From the NCBI GenBank assembly GCA_964370195.1, contig CAYJIH010000025.1, positions 1-27,831 of the forward strand: a stretch of DNA of 27,831 nt. Reading direction: 5' to 3'. This DNA comes from JAAYCI01 sp964370195 (GTDB lineage: Bacteria; Bacillota; Clostridia; Oscillospirales; Ruminococcaceae). A program made the position numbers and the translations under genes. The notes beneath the pieces are model-generated. The model did no database searches. It saw only the letters and a list, made by a program, of their open reading frames with translations, and was not told the DNA's origin. Shown here piece by piece: positions 6,715 to 15,507 of the stretch (position 1 is its first letter; each line of letters begins with the position of its first letter).

Positions 6715-8757
6715 TTGGCCGTATTGGAAATGGAGCACTTTGAGCTGTGTGCCATGAGACGAAACCGAAAACAGATTATGGAGCTATTACAGCGCCGTGG
6801 TACTGTGGAACTTCGGGATTTGTCTGTGGATGGCGAGGTGTTTGAAAAGCTGGATACAAGCGGCGCGCGCTCTTTGTTCGAGAAAAATGCCGAAACAGCG
6901 CGGCGTGCAGCCGATATTGTAAGCCAGTACACCGAGCAAAAAGCGCCGGCACTTGCGTTTTTGCGTGGAAGAGCCGGCTGGAGCGTGCAAGAGCATGAAG
7001 ATTTTTGCGAACGACGCAACGAGGTGTTGCAAGCGGCGCAAAATGTGCAGGCGGCTGAGCGAGAAATTGCAGAGGCCAAAGCAGAAATTTTGCGCTACGA
7101 TTTACAAGAGCAAGCGCTGGAGCCTTGGCTGAGCTTGCCGGTGGCCCAAACGTTTTCGGGAACGAAGAAAACGGCTGTGTTTATTGGTAGCTTAGAAGGC
7201 GACGTAGACGAGGCAGGTGTTTTGGCGCAATTGGCCGAAGCCGCACCACAGCTGGACAAGGTGCATGTAGACATTGTGTCGAAGCCACCGATGCAAACGA
7301 ATGTGTTTGTGATGGTGCCAAAGGCAATGGCAGAGCAAGCTGAAGAGGCGCTGCGCCAAATTGGGTTTGCAAAACCGCCCTCGGCAACGCATCGTTTGCC
7401 AAAAGAAAAGTGCGAACGTCTTATACAAAAGAAAAATGAGGCCGAAGAACGAATTTTGGCAAAAAAACAGGTGATTGTGGATGCGGCTGGCATGACAGAA
7501 GACTTCCACCGCCTGGAAGACCACATGAATATGCGTTTGGAAAAATATGCTGCCATCGAAAACTTGGCGCTGTCGAACCACACGTTTATTTTGGAAGGGT
7601 TTGTGCCACAAAAATTTGCCGCTTCTTTACGCAAAGAGGTGGAGGAAAAATTTGAGTGTGCCGTAGACACATACCATGTGGGCTACGACAACACCGAGTG
7701 CCCCACTGCCATTGAAAACAAATGGTTCCCGCGCCCGGCCGAAACCGTTTTGGAAAGCTATAGCTTGCCAAGCCGCAGGGAGCTGGACCCAACGCCGATC
7801 ATGAGTATCTTCTATTTTGTGATGTTTGGGCTGATGTTCTCTGACTTTGGGTATGGCCTTTTGTTGGCCGGTGGCACCGCGTTTTGTTTGTTGAAATTTA
7901 AAGGGATGGAAGACGGCTGGAAAAAGCAACTGCAACTGTTCTTCTGGTGTGGTGTTTCCACAATGTTCTGGGGTGTTGTTTTCTCCAGCTACTTTGGGGA
8001 TGTGGTGGACGTGGTGGCCAAAACCTTCTTTGGCCGTGCCGCAGATGCCGAAAGCTTGTTGCCGCCACTTTGGTTCTTGCCTTTAAATGATCCGATGCGT
8101 CTTTTGATGTTCTGCCTTGCCATTGGCATTGTGCACCTCACGGTGGGCTATGTGCTAAATGGTGTGAACAGTTTCCGCCGTGGCGATTATGCAGCTGTTT
8201 TGTATGACGCCGTGTTCCCGGGGCTTTTTGTGTATCCGCTTGTGTTTATCTTGCTGGGCACAGAAATGTTTGCCGGTATGCTGGGCGGCACAGAGCCGCT
8301 GCTAAGCTTGCCGCCGGTGATGAACAATGTGTTTGGCGCGATAGCCGGCGTTTGTGCATTGGGCGTTATCTTTACAGGTGGCCGCGAAAGCAAAAACTGG
8401 GGCAAACGAATTTTAAAAGGTGTGTACGCATTGTACAACACAGTGTCTGGATGGCTTTCCGACATTTTGAGCTATTCGCGCTTGTTGGCGCTGGGCCTTG
8501 CCACAGGTGTTATCGCCTCGGTTATGAACCAGCTTGGCGCTATGGGCGGCGGTGGTGTGGTTGGTTTTATTTTGTTCATCATCGTGTTTGCTGTGGGCCA
8601 ATCGCTCAACTTTGGCATCAACGTGCTGGGTGCATATGTGCACTCGAATCGTCTTGAGTTCGTAGAGTTTTTTGGAAAGTTCTATGAAGGTGGCGGACGC
8701 AAGTTTGCACCTTTAGGAATACATACTAAGTATTATAAAATTGAGGAGGAATTGTAA
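6715..8757 (+). CDS. atpI: V-type ATP synthase subunit I (a subunit)
   Basis: A 680-residue two-part protein. The N-terminal half (about 1-340) is a soluble coiled-coil arm that contacts the peripheral stalks. The C-terminal half has about seven to eight membrane helices, from IMSIFYFVMFGLMFSDFGYG onward, and forms the ion half-channels beside the K ring. The essential arginine is Arg589 in SYSRLLALGLATG. The C-terminus GRKFAPLGIHTKYY is the normal family ending. I choose TTG at 6715 (MAVLEMEHFELCAMRR), which matches the usual N-terminus and follows AAGGAGGG by ten bases; the TTG at 6706 lies only one base after that site. The last codons GAG GAG GAA carry the ribosome binding site for atpK, which begins one base after the stop. 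Confidence 0.95.
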   Translation: MAVLEMEHFELCAMRRNRKQIMELLQRRGTVELRDLSVDGEVFEKLDTSGARSLFEKNAETARRAADIVSQYTEQKAPALAFLRGRAGWSVQEHEDFCERRNEVLQAAQNVQAAEREIAEAKAEILRYDLQEQALEPWLSLPVAQTFSGTKKTAVFIGSLEGDVDEAGVLAQLAEAAPQLDKVHVDIVSKPPMQTNVFVMVPKAMAEQAEEALRQIGFAKPPSATHRLPKEKCERLIQKKNEAEERILAKKQVIVDAAGMTEDFHRLEDHMNMRLEKYAAIENLALSNHTFILEGFVPQKFAASLRKEVEEKFECAVDTYHVGYDNTECPTAIENKWFPRPAETVLESYSLPSRRELDPTPIMSIFYFVMFGLMFSDFGYGLLLAGGTAFCLLKFKGMEDGWKKQLQLFFWCGVSTMFWGVVFSSYFGDVVDVVAKTFFGRAADAESLLPPLWFLPLNDPMRLLMFCLAIGIVHLTVGYVLNGVNSFRRGDYAAVLYDAVFPGLFVYPLVFILLGTEMFAGMLGGTEPLLSLPPVMNNVFGAIAGVCALGVIFTGGRESKNWGKRILKGVYALYNTVSGWLSDILSYSRLLALGLATGVIASVMNQLGAMGGGGVVGFILFIIVFAVGQSLNFGINVLGAYVHSNRLEFVEFFGKFYEGGGRKFAPLGIHTKYYKIEEEL

Positions 8758-8758
8758 T

Positions 8759-9259
8759 ATGACTGGAGCAGAAATATTTTCTGGATTGGGTATGTTTTTT
8801 GCAGTACTAGGAGTGGCTGTGGCATCATTTTTGCCGGGCTGGGGCTCGGCAAGAGCTGTGGGTATGGCTGGCCAAAGCGCCGCCGCTGTGGTAACAGACG
8901 ACCCGAGCATGTTTGGTAAAGTTTTGATTTTGCAGCTGCTGCCGGGCACACAGGGCATTTATGGCCTGCTGATTGCTTTTATCGCCATGTCGCAAATCGG
9001 CCTCATCGGCGGCTCGCCCGAAATGAGCATTGTGAAAGGCCTTGGCTATTTGGCAGCTTGCTTGCCCATCGGCATTGTGGGTCTCATTTCGGCCATCAAC
9101 CAAGCAAAAGCTTCTGTTGCTTCTATCAACCTTGTGGCCAAACGTCCCGATCAATTCGGTAAGGCCATGATTTTCCCGGCAATGGTAGAAACATACGCTA
9201 TTTTGGCATTGCTTATCAGCCTTCTGGCTCTCATCGGCTTGAACGGGTTGGCCATCTAA
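8759..9259 (+). CDS. atpK: V-type ATP synthase subunit K (c-ring proteolipid)
   Basis: A 166-residue proteolipid with four membrane helices arranged as two duplicated hairpins; copies form the rotor ring. Only the second hairpin keeps the ion-binding carboxylate, Glu144 in MVETYAILA, while the first has Gln65 in LLPGTQGIYG. The full Na+ ligand set known from E. hirae NtpK (Leu61, Thr64, Gln65, Gln110, Glu139) is present here as Leu61, Thr64, Gln65, Gln115 and Glu144, the shift of five coming from a longer middle loop. This supports a Na+-coupled ring. The ATG start follows GAGGAGGA inside the end of atpI. It is very hydrophobic and needs the highest copy number in the complex. Confidence 0.96.
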   Translation: MTGAEIFSGLGMFFAVLGVAVASFLPGWGSARAVGMAGQSAAAVVTDDPSMFGKVLILQLLPGTQGIYGLLIAFIAMSQIGLIGGSPEMSIVKGLGYLAACLPIGIVGLISAINQAKASVASINLVAKRPDQFGKAMIFPAMVETYAILALLISLLALIGLNGLAI

Positions 9260-9312
9260 TCTCTGTTGTTTAGACAGGTACTACCCAAAAATCAAGCAAA
9301 GGAGGAGAAGCT

Positions 9313-9909
9313 GTGACAGGTCTTGAGAAAATTGTTAAGGAAATTGCAGACGAAGCGAGCGCAGAGGCAAAAACCACATTGGAAAATGCCAAAGCCGAAG
9401 CGGATGACATTTTGGCGCAAGCCAAAAGCGAAGCAGATGCTTTGCGTGAAAAAAGCGAAGCAGACGCACAAAAGCACCGCAGCGAGCTAGAGCAATCGCG
9501 CAATTCTGCCTTGGCTTTGCAAAAACGCCAACGCCTTTTGGAGACAAAACAGGCGCTTTTAAGCGAAACGTTAGAAAAGGCACGCAAGGAGCTATACGCC
9601 TTGCCGGTGGACCTTTATTTCACATTGCTTTTAAAATTGGCAGCACAAGCAGCGGAAGAAGGCAAAGGTGAAATGATGCTTAGCGAGCAAGACGCAGCCC
9701 GTTTGCCACAAGATTTTGAGGCGAAATTGGCGGCTGTTTTGCCAAGCGGCAGCACCATTACCCTTTTAAAAGAAACGCGCCCGGTAGACGGGGGCTTTGT
9801 ACTGAAATATGGCGATGTGGAGGCCAACTGCTCGTTTGCGGCCATCTTTGATGCCCGTCGTGAAGAATTTGCAGACATCATCAGCCCGATTTTGTTTGGC
9901 AAAGCGTAG
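9313..9909 (+). CDS. atpE: V-type ATP synthase subunit E (peripheral stalk)
   Basis: A 198-residue protein with a long N-terminal Ala/Glu/Lys coiled coil (about 1-100) and a C-terminal mixed alpha/beta head (about 105-198) that binds the top of the A3B3 hexamer. This is the standard architecture of subunit E, which forms the stator with the small G/H subunit. It starts with GTG, five bases after GGAGGAG (9301-9307). It lies 53 bases after atpK and 73 bases before atpC. The atpE-atpC gap has only a weak stem (TTTGCA/TGCAAA at 9917-9936). Confidence 0.93.
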   Translation: MTGLEKIVKEIADEASAEAKTTLENAKAEADDILAQAKSEADALREKSEADAQKHRSELEQSRNSALALQKRQRLLETKQALLSETLEKARKELYALPVDLYFTLLLKLAAQAAEEGKGEMMLSEQDAARLPQDFEAKLAAVLPSGSTITLLKETRPVDGGFVLKYGDVEANCSFAAIFDARREEFADIISPILFGKA

Positions 9910-9982
9910 TGTGGCATTTGCAATGAGTGCTGCAAAAAAATAAAAACCATACGCAAACATGGCGTGCGAAAGGAGGGCAGCA

Positions 9983-10963
9983 ATGGCAGAAGAGTATATC
10001 TATGCGGTTACGCGGGTGCATATGGCAGAGCAAAATTTGCTAAGTGTTCAAGATGTAGAGCAGATGATTTCCCTGCAAAAAGCAGACGATGTATTTCGTT
10101 TTTTAAGCGACAAAGGCTGGGGAAGTGCCGAAACACCCGCGAATGACGCGGAGGCCATGCTGGCCACCGAGACCGAAAAAACGTGGGGGCTGATTCAAGA
10201 GCTGGCGGGCGAAGTGGAACCGTTTAACGTGTTTCGTTATTCAAACGATTATCACAATGTAAAGGCCGCCATCAAGCTGAATTATGTCTCGAATGGGGAA
10301 AAAGAGCAAGACCATTACTACATCCCCTACGGAACTGTGGAACTGGATAAAATTAAAAAAGCGGCATTGGAACATGATTTTTCGGCTTTGCCGGAAAAAC
10401 TTTCTAAAGCTGCACAAGAAGCGTATGACGTGCTGGTACAATCTAGCAACGGCCAGCAGTGCGACATGGTGTTAGACCGTGCGGCATTGTGCGACATTGC
10501 CCAAGCGGGTGAGGCGGCCGGCAGCGACGTGCTGCGTCGTTATGCGCAAATCACTGTAGATGCGGCAAATATCAAAGCGGCTGTGCGTTGCCAACGCATG
10601 GGCAAAAAGCGCGATTTTATCGAAAGTGCGCTGGCGCCGGCCGGTAGTTTGGACATCAAAGTATTAAAAGAGGCAGCCGCAAACAAGCTGGAGGATATTT
10701 ATGCCTATCTCGAAACCACACCGTACGCAAGTGCTGTAGAAGCGTTAAAAACTTCGATGGCCGCGTTTGAAGGCTGGTGTGAAGACGAGATGATTCGCAT
10801 GATACGCCCACAGCGCACAAATTATTTTGGCCTAGAGCCATTGGCTGCCTTTATTTTGGGGCGAGAGAACGAAATTCGCATGGCGAGGCTCATTCTCAGC
10901 GCCAAAATCAATCATCTAAGCAGCGATTCGCTTAGGGAAAGGCTGAGGGAAATGTATGTATAA
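9983..10963 (+). CDS. atpC: V-type ATP synthase subunit C (d subunit, rotor adaptor)
   Basis: A 326-residue, mostly helical soluble protein of the V-ATPase C/AC39 (d) family. It caps the K ring and passes rotation to the D-F axle. Family features are the N-terminal AEEYIYAVTRVHMAEQNLL segment, repeated three-helix units, and the RPQRTNYFGLEPLAAFILGRENEIRMARLIL stretch near the end, of which only its ends need checking against the family. The ATG at 9983 is preferred because AAAGGAGGG lies just upstream; an in-frame ATG at 9959 has no such site. The 3' end overlaps the start of atpF by 8 bases (10956-10963), which suggests translational coupling. Confidence 0.94.
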   Translation: MAEEYIYAVTRVHMAEQNLLSVQDVEQMISLQKADDVFRFLSDKGWGSAETPANDAEAMLATETEKTWGLIQELAGEVEPFNVFRYSNDYHNVKAAIKLNYVSNGEKEQDHYYIPYGTVELDKIKKAALEHDFSALPEKLSKAAQEAYDVLVQSSNGQQCDMVLDRAALCDIAQAGEAAGSDVLRRYAQITVDAANIKAAVRCQRMGKKRDFIESALAPAGSLDIKVLKEAAANKLEDIYAYLETTPYASAVEALKTSMAAFEGWCEDEMIRMIRPQRTNYFGLEPLAAFILGRENEIRMARLILSAKINHLSSDSLRERLREMYV

Positions 10964-11279
10964 AATTGCAGTGCTGGGCGACCGCGATAGCATTTATGGA
11001 TTTGCCTCGGTGGGCCTTGATATCTTCCCTGTTTCTGAGGAGGGCAAAGCGGCAAAAACGCTTCGGCAACTTGCAGAAAACGGCTATGCCGTTGTGTATA
11101 TCACAGAGCACTTGTACGAACAGCTTGAAAAGGAACGTGCCCTGTATGCAGAAACAACGTTGCCGGCGCTAATTCCCATTCCGGGTGTGTACGGGAACAC
11201 GGGCATTGGCATTGCACAGGTAAAAAAATCTGTGGAACGTGCCGTGGGTTCTGACATTATTTTTGGCGACAACGGATAA
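10956..11279 (+). CDS. atpF: V-type ATP synthase subunit F (axle)
   Basis: A 107-residue Rossmann-like protein that sits with subunit D in the central axle (called NtpG in E. hirae). The opening MYKIAVLGDRDSIYGFASVG, the EEGKAAKTLRQLAENGYAVV helix-strand and the IPIPGVYGNTGIG loop followed by a C-terminal helix fit the family at normal length. Its ATG lies inside the end of atpC, so it is probably translated by ribosomes finishing atpC. It is followed by 95 untranslated bases holding a hairpin before atpA. Confidence 0.94.
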   Translation: MYKIAVLGDRDSIYGFASVGLDIFPVSEEGKAAKTLRQLAENGYAVVYITEHLYEQLEKERALYAETTLPALIPIPGVYGNTGIGIAQVKKSVERAVGSDIIFGDNG

Positions 11280-11322
11280 CGAACAGTTGTGTTTTTAAAA
11301 GGCTTTAAGCAATAAGAAATTG

Positions 11323-11353
11323 AAACCCAGGTCCCAAAAAGGGGCAACGGTTT
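11323..11353 (+). other. intercistronic hairpin between atpF and atpA
   Basis: An inner stem GTCCC (11331-11335) with GGGGC (11341-11345, one G-U) closes an AAAAA loop. An outer stem AAACC (11323-11327) with GGTTT (11349-11353) extends it across a small internal loop. No T-run follows. It lies just before the GGGAAGG that would serve atpA. Confidence 0.5.
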
Positions 11354-11374
11354 GGGAAGGACTGATTTTAGAAT

Positions 11375-13153
11375 ATGAGCAGCAAAGGCACGATTCAAAA
11401 AGTGGCCGGCCCACTTGTCATTGCAGAGGGCATGCGCGATGCAAATATGTTCGATGTGGTTCGTGTGTCGAACAGTCGTCTCATCGGCGAAATCATTGAG
11501 ATGCATGGCGACAAGGCCAGCGTGCAGGTGTATGAGGAGACTTCCGGCCTTGGGCCCGGCGCTCCGGTAGAAAGCACTGGCATGCCTATGAGTGTGGAAC
11601 TTGGCCCCGGCCTTATCGAAAATATTTACGATGGTATTCAGCGTCCGCTGGAGGTTATCAAACAAAAAAGCGGCCTGCGCCTAGAGCGTGGCGTGGAGGT
11701 GCCCAGCCTTGACCGCGAGAAAAAATGGGAATTTATACCACTTTGCAAAGAGGGCGACGAAGTGGAGGGCGGCGACGTGCTTGGCACGGTGCAAGAAACC
11801 GAAGTGGTGTTGCACAAAATTATGGTGCCCCCCAATGTAAAAGGCCGCCTAAAAGAACTGAAAAGCGGATCGTTTACCATTGAGGAGACCGTGGGTATTA
11901 TCGAAACAGAAAAAGGCGAAGTGCCCGTGGCGTTGATGCAACGTTGGCCTGTTCGTAAAGGTCGTCCGTATGCTCAAAAATTAAACCCGGATGTGCCACT
12001 TGTTACCGGCCAACGCGTGGTAGACACCATGTTCCCCTTGGCAAAAGGCGGCACATCTGCTGTGCCGGGTCCGTTTGGAAGTGGCAAAACGGTTATTCAG
12101 CATCAGCTGGCAAAATGGGCCGATGCCGATATCGTGGTGTACATTGGTTGCGGCGAACGTGGCAACGAAATGACGGACGTGTTGCGCGAGTTCCCGGAGC
12201 TGAATGACCCGAAAACCGGCCAGGTGTTGATGAAACGTACTGTGTTGATTGCCAACACGTCCGACATGCCTGTGGCCGCGCGTGAAGCCAGTGTGTATAC
12301 CGGCATCACCATTGCAGAATATTTCCGTGATATGGGCTATTCTGTGGCGCTGATGGCAGACTCTACCTCCCGTTGGGCCGAGGCCATGCGTGAGATGAGC
12401 GGCCGTTTGGAAGAGATGCCCGGTGAGGAAGGTTACCCGGCATACCTTGCCAGCCGCCTTGCCCAATTCTACGAGCGCGCCGGCCGTGTAAAAACACTTG
12501 GCAAAGAAGGCCGTGAGGGCGCGCTATCCGTTATCGGTGCGGTGTCGCCATCCGGTGGTGATATTTCGGAACCTGTTACGCAGGCCACGCTTCGCATTGT
12601 AAAAGTGTTCTGGAGCCTTGATGCACAATTGGCGTATGCACGTCACTTCCCTGCCATCAACTGGCTAACAAGCTACTCGCTTTATCAAGACGATGTGGGC
12701 CCGTGGTTCGACAACAACATCAAGCGCGACTGGATGGAAAAACGCGGCCGCATGATGTATTTGCTACAAGAAGAGAGTGAGCTGGAGGAAATTGTGCAAC
12801 TGGTTGGTATGGATGCCCTTTCGGCACCAGACCGTTTGAAACTAGAGGCCGCCCGCAGCATCCGCGAGGATTTCTTGCATCAAAACTCGTTCCATGAGGT
12901 GGACACATACACGCCGCTTGAAAAACAGTATATCATGATGAGTCTTGTGCTTGCTTATTACGATGCTGCGCAAAAAGCATTGGAAAAAGGCATTGGCATC
13001 AACGATTTGGTGAAACTGCCCATCCGTGAGGCTATTGGCCGTATTAAGTATGTGGAGAATGATAAAGTGCCGGCAGAGTCGGACCGCATCATGGATGAAC
13101 TCGCCTTGCAGATTGACGAATTGGCGAAGAAACTGGAAGAGGAGGGTGCCTGA
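11375..13153 (+). CDS. atpA: V-type ATP synthase catalytic subunit A
   Basis: A 592-residue catalytic subunit that hydrolyses or makes ATP in the A3B3 head. The Walker A motif GPFGSGKT is at 232-239 (Lys238), and the catalytic carboxylate Glu261 lies in GCGERGNEM; both numbers equal those of the E. hirae enzyme. The non-homologous 'bulge' domain that distinguishes A from F-type beta subunits is present at about 115-190. The ATG at 11375 gives the usual N-terminus (MSSKGTIQKVAGPL), but the nearest purine-rich site GGAAGG ends about 14 bases upstream, longer than for its neighbours. The last base of its TGA is the first base of the atpB ATG, so the two 3-copy subunits are tightly coupled. Confidence 0.98.
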   Translation: MSSKGTIQKVAGPLVIAEGMRDANMFDVVRVSNSRLIGEIIEMHGDKASVQVYEETSGLGPGAPVESTGMPMSVELGPGLIENIYDGIQRPLEVIKQKSGLRLERGVEVPSLDREKKWEFIPLCKEGDEVEGGDVLGTVQETEVVLHKIMVPPNVKGRLKELKSGSFTIEETVGIIETEKGEVPVALMQRWPVRKGRPYAQKLNPDVPLVTGQRVVDTMFPLAKGGTSAVPGPFGSGKTVIQHQLAKWADADIVVYIGCGERGNEMTDVLREFPELNDPKTGQVLMKRTVLIANTSDMPVAAREASVYTGITIAEYFRDMGYSVALMADSTSRWAEAMREMSGRLEEMPGEEGYPAYLASRLAQFYERAGRVKTLGKEGREGALSVIGAVSPSGGDISEPVTQATLRIVKVFWSLDAQLAYARHFPAINWLTSYSLYQDDVGPWFDNNIKRDWMEKRGRMMYLLQEESELEEIVQLVGMDALSAPDRLKLEAARSIREDFLHQNSFHEVDTYTPLEKQYIMMSLVLAYYDAAQKALEKGIGINDLVKLPIREAIGRIKYVENDKVPAESDRIMDELALQIDELAKKLEEEGA

Positions 13154-14526
13154 TGCCTAAAGAGTACAGAACGATACAGGAGGTGGCAGGCCCGCTGATG
13201 CTTGTGCGGGGTGTCACCGATGTAACCTTTGACGAACTTGGTGAAATTGAGCTGGCAAGCGGCGAGCGTCGCCGTTGCAAAGTGCTGGAGGTAGACGGCA
13301 CAAATGCCTTGGTACAGCTGTTTGAAGCATCTACCGGTATCAACTTAGAAAACAGCAAGGTGCGCTTTTTAGGGCGCAGCATGGAGCTGGGTGTTTCCGA
13401 AGATATGCTTTCGCGCGTATTCGACGGCCTGGGCCGCCCCATTGACGGTGGGCCGGACATTCTACCGGAGTTCCGTCAAGATATCAACGGCTTGCCGATG
13501 AACCCGTCGGCGCGAACATTCCCGGAAGAATTTATCCAAACCGGCGTGTCGGCCATTGACGGCCTGAATACGTTGGTACGTGGCCAAAAATTGCCGATTT
13601 TCTCTGGCAGTGGCTTGCCACATGCCCAGCTGGCGGCACAAATTGCACGCCAGGCAAAAGTGCGCGGCACAGACGACCCGTTTGCTGTGGTGTTCGTGGC
13701 CATGGGTATTACATTCGAGGAATCGAACTATTTCATCAACTCTTTTAAAGAGTCTGGCGCTATCGATCGTGCCGTAATGTTCATCAACCTCGCAAACGAC
13801 CCCGCCGTAGAACGTATTGCTACCCCACGTATGGGCCTTACTGCTGCCGAGTATCTTGCATTCGAAAAAGGCATGCACGTGCTTGTTATCATGACGGATA
13901 TTACGAACTATGCAGATGCATTGCGTGAGGTTTCGGCCGCACGTAAAGAGGTTCCCGGCCGTCGTGGTTACCCCGGCTACTTGTACACCGACCTTGCAAC
14001 CTTGTACGAACGTGCCGGCCGCCTAGAAGGACGTGATGGCTCCATCACCATGATTCCCATTCTGTCGATGCCGGAGGATGACAAAACGCATCCCATCCCT
14101 GACCTTACGGGTTACATTACAGAGGGGCAAATTATTCTTGCACGCGACCTTTATCGTAAGGGTTTGCAGCCGCCAATTGACGTGTTGCCAAGCCTTTCTC
14201 GCCTAAAAGACAAAGGCATTGGCGAGGGGAAAACACGCGCCGACCATTCGAACACCATGAACCAGCTGTTTGCGTGCTACTCTCGCGGTAAAAATGCAAA
14301 AGAGCTGATGACGGTTTTGGGCGAAGCAGCGCTTACAGATGTGGACTTGCTGTATGCTAAGTTTGCCGATGCGTTTGAGGAAAAATATGTGAGCCAGGGT
14401 TATTTAGCAAACCGCGATATTGAAACAACCCTTGCCATTGGCTGGGAACTGCTTCGTATTTTACCGCGTAGTGAGCTAAAACGTGTGGATGACAAATTCC
14501 TCGACCAATATTACGACGCAACGTAA
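13153..14526 (+). CDS. atpB: V-type ATP synthase regulatory subunit B
   Basis: A 457-residue non-catalytic nucleotide-binding subunit that alternates with A in the hexamer. In place of a Walker A motif it has the degenerate loop SGSGLPHAQ at 151-159, as expected for B. Arg350 in PSLSRLKD is the arginine finger that reaches into the A-subunit site, at the same number as in E. hirae. The start overlaps the atpA stop by one base (TGATG), with a GGAGGGTG site inside the atpA end. The length is normal. A 69-base gap with a stable hairpin separates it from atpD. Confidence 0.98.
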   Translation: MPKEYRTIQEVAGPLMLVRGVTDVTFDELGEIELASGERRRCKVLEVDGTNALVQLFEASTGINLENSKVRFLGRSMELGVSEDMLSRVFDGLGRPIDGGPDILPEFRQDINGLPMNPSARTFPEEFIQTGVSAIDGLNTLVRGQKLPIFSGSGLPHAQLAAQIARQAKVRGTDDPFAVVFVAMGITFEESNYFINSFKESGAIDRAVMFINLANDPAVERIATPRMGLTAAEYLAFEKGMHVLVIMTDITNYADALREVSAARKEVPGRRGYPGYLYTDLATLYERAGRLEGRDGSITMIPILSMPEDDKTHPIPDLTGYITEGQIILARDLYRKGLQPPIDVLPSLSRLKDKGIGEGKTRADHSNTMNQLFACYSRGKNAKELMTVLGEAALTDVDLLYAKFADAFEEKYVSQGYLANRDIETTLAIGWELLRILPRSELKRVDDKFLDQYYDAT

Positions 14527-14543
14527 GAAAAAATAAGTGGCAA

Positions 14544-14568
14544 GCCTTTGGGGTGCATCCCTAAAGGC
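14544..14568 (+). other. intercistronic hairpin between atpB and atpD
   Basis: GCCTTTGGGG (14544-14553) pairs with CCCTAAAGGC (14559-14568, one G-U pair), a 10-bp stem with a 5-base loop, eleven bases before the ribosome binding site of atpD. No T-run follows, so it is not a terminator. It would suit an mRNA-processing or stability barrier between the 3-copy subunit B and the 1-copy subunit D. Confidence 0.65.
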
Positions 14569-14595
14569 GGCCCGTGAATGGAGGAGGGAGAGCCT

Positions 14596-15297
14596 TTGGC
14601 CAAGAAACAGGTGAACCCCACCCGCATGGAGCTCACCCGCCAAAAACGCAAATTGGTAACGGCAAAACGTGGCCATAAGCTTTTGAAAGACAAGCGGGAT
14701 GAGCTGATGCGCCAGTTTTTAGAGCTGGTACGTGTGAATAAAGAGTTGCGCGAAAAGGTGGAGGGTGGCCTTGCGGCCGCCGCACAAAATTTTGCCCTAG
14801 CGCGCGCCATGATGCAAGATCCTGTGCTGGACACGGCCCTTTTGGCACCAAGCCAAGAGGTGACGCTGGAAGTAGAGAACCAAAACATCATGAGCGTGAT
14901 GGTGCCCAAAATTAGTTATCAAACGCGCAGCCCAGACGAAAGCAACATCTATTCGTATGGTTTGAGTTTTACATCCAGCGATTTAGACGATGCTGTGAAA
15001 AGTTTGGACGATGTGCTGCCGGATTTATTGCGCCTTGCCGAAGTGGAAAAAAGCTGCCAGCTTATGGCGGCCGAAATTGAAAAAACACGTCGTCGTGTAA
15101 ACGCTTTGGAATACGTAATGATTCCGAACTTACAAGAGACCATCAAGTTTATCACAATGAAATTAGACGAAAACGAGCGTTCGAACCAAATTCGTTTGAT
15201 GAAAGTGAAAGATATGATGTTGAAAGAAGCACATCAGTTCGAAGAAAAAGCCGCGGCTCGCTATGCGCCGGATATACAGTCGGAGCTGGAAATATAG
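14596..15297 (+). CDS. atpD: V-type ATP synthase subunit D (axle)
   Basis: A 233-residue protein of two long antiparallel helices that form the central axle inside the A3B3 hexamer. The opening MAKKQVNPTRMELTRQKRKL and the AKRGHKLLKDKRDELMRQF segment that follows are characteristic. I start at TTG 14596, six bases after the GGAGGAGGGA site (14580-14589); the ATG at 14578 lies on top of that site and would add six residues (MEEGEP) absent from the family N-terminus. It is the last gene of the operon, followed by the terminator at 15332-15368. Confidence 0.96.
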   Translation: MAKKQVNPTRMELTRQKRKLVTAKRGHKLLKDKRDELMRQFLELVRVNKELREKVEGGLAAAAQNFALARAMMQDPVLDTALLAPSQEVTLEVENQNIMSVMVPKISYQTRSPDESNIYSYGLSFTSSDLDDAVKSLDDVLPDLLRLAEVEKSCQLMAAEIEKTRRRVNALEYVMIPNLQETIKFITMKLDENERSNQIRLMKVKDMMLKEAHQFEEKAAARYAPDIQSELEI

Positions 15298-15331
15298 CCG
15301 AATGGTTTTTGATTGAATGAAGCAAACGGAT

Positions 15332-15368
15332 ACAAAACCCCTTTCTTTCATGGAAGGGGTTTTGTTTA
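15332..15368 (+). terminator. intrinsic terminator of the ATPase operon
   Basis: ACAAAACCCCTT (15332-15343) pairs perfectly with AAGGGGTTTTGT (15354-15365) over a 10-base loop, with a T-rich 3' arm and tail. It lies 34 bases after the atpD stop. Confidence 0.8.
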
Positions 15369-15439
15369 TACAGAAAAATAGTAGCCAAAGGCATTATCGA
15401 AGCAGATTTTATAGACAAGATGAAGAAGGTGTGATGCTC

Positions 15440-15469
15440 TTGCCGTACACAGCCTTGGTATGATATGAT
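15440..15469 (+). promoter_or_regulatory. promoter of the iorAB-paaK-ACT region
   Basis: TTGCCG (15440-15445), an 18-base spacer and TATGAT (15464-15469). An overlapping TGG-TATGAT extended -10 (15459-15464) is a second choice. The leader to the iorA ATG is about 32 bases. Confidence 0.6.
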
Positions 15470-15507
15470 AGGAAGAAGAAGTTTTATGGTGAAAGGGATG
15501 TAAAAAC

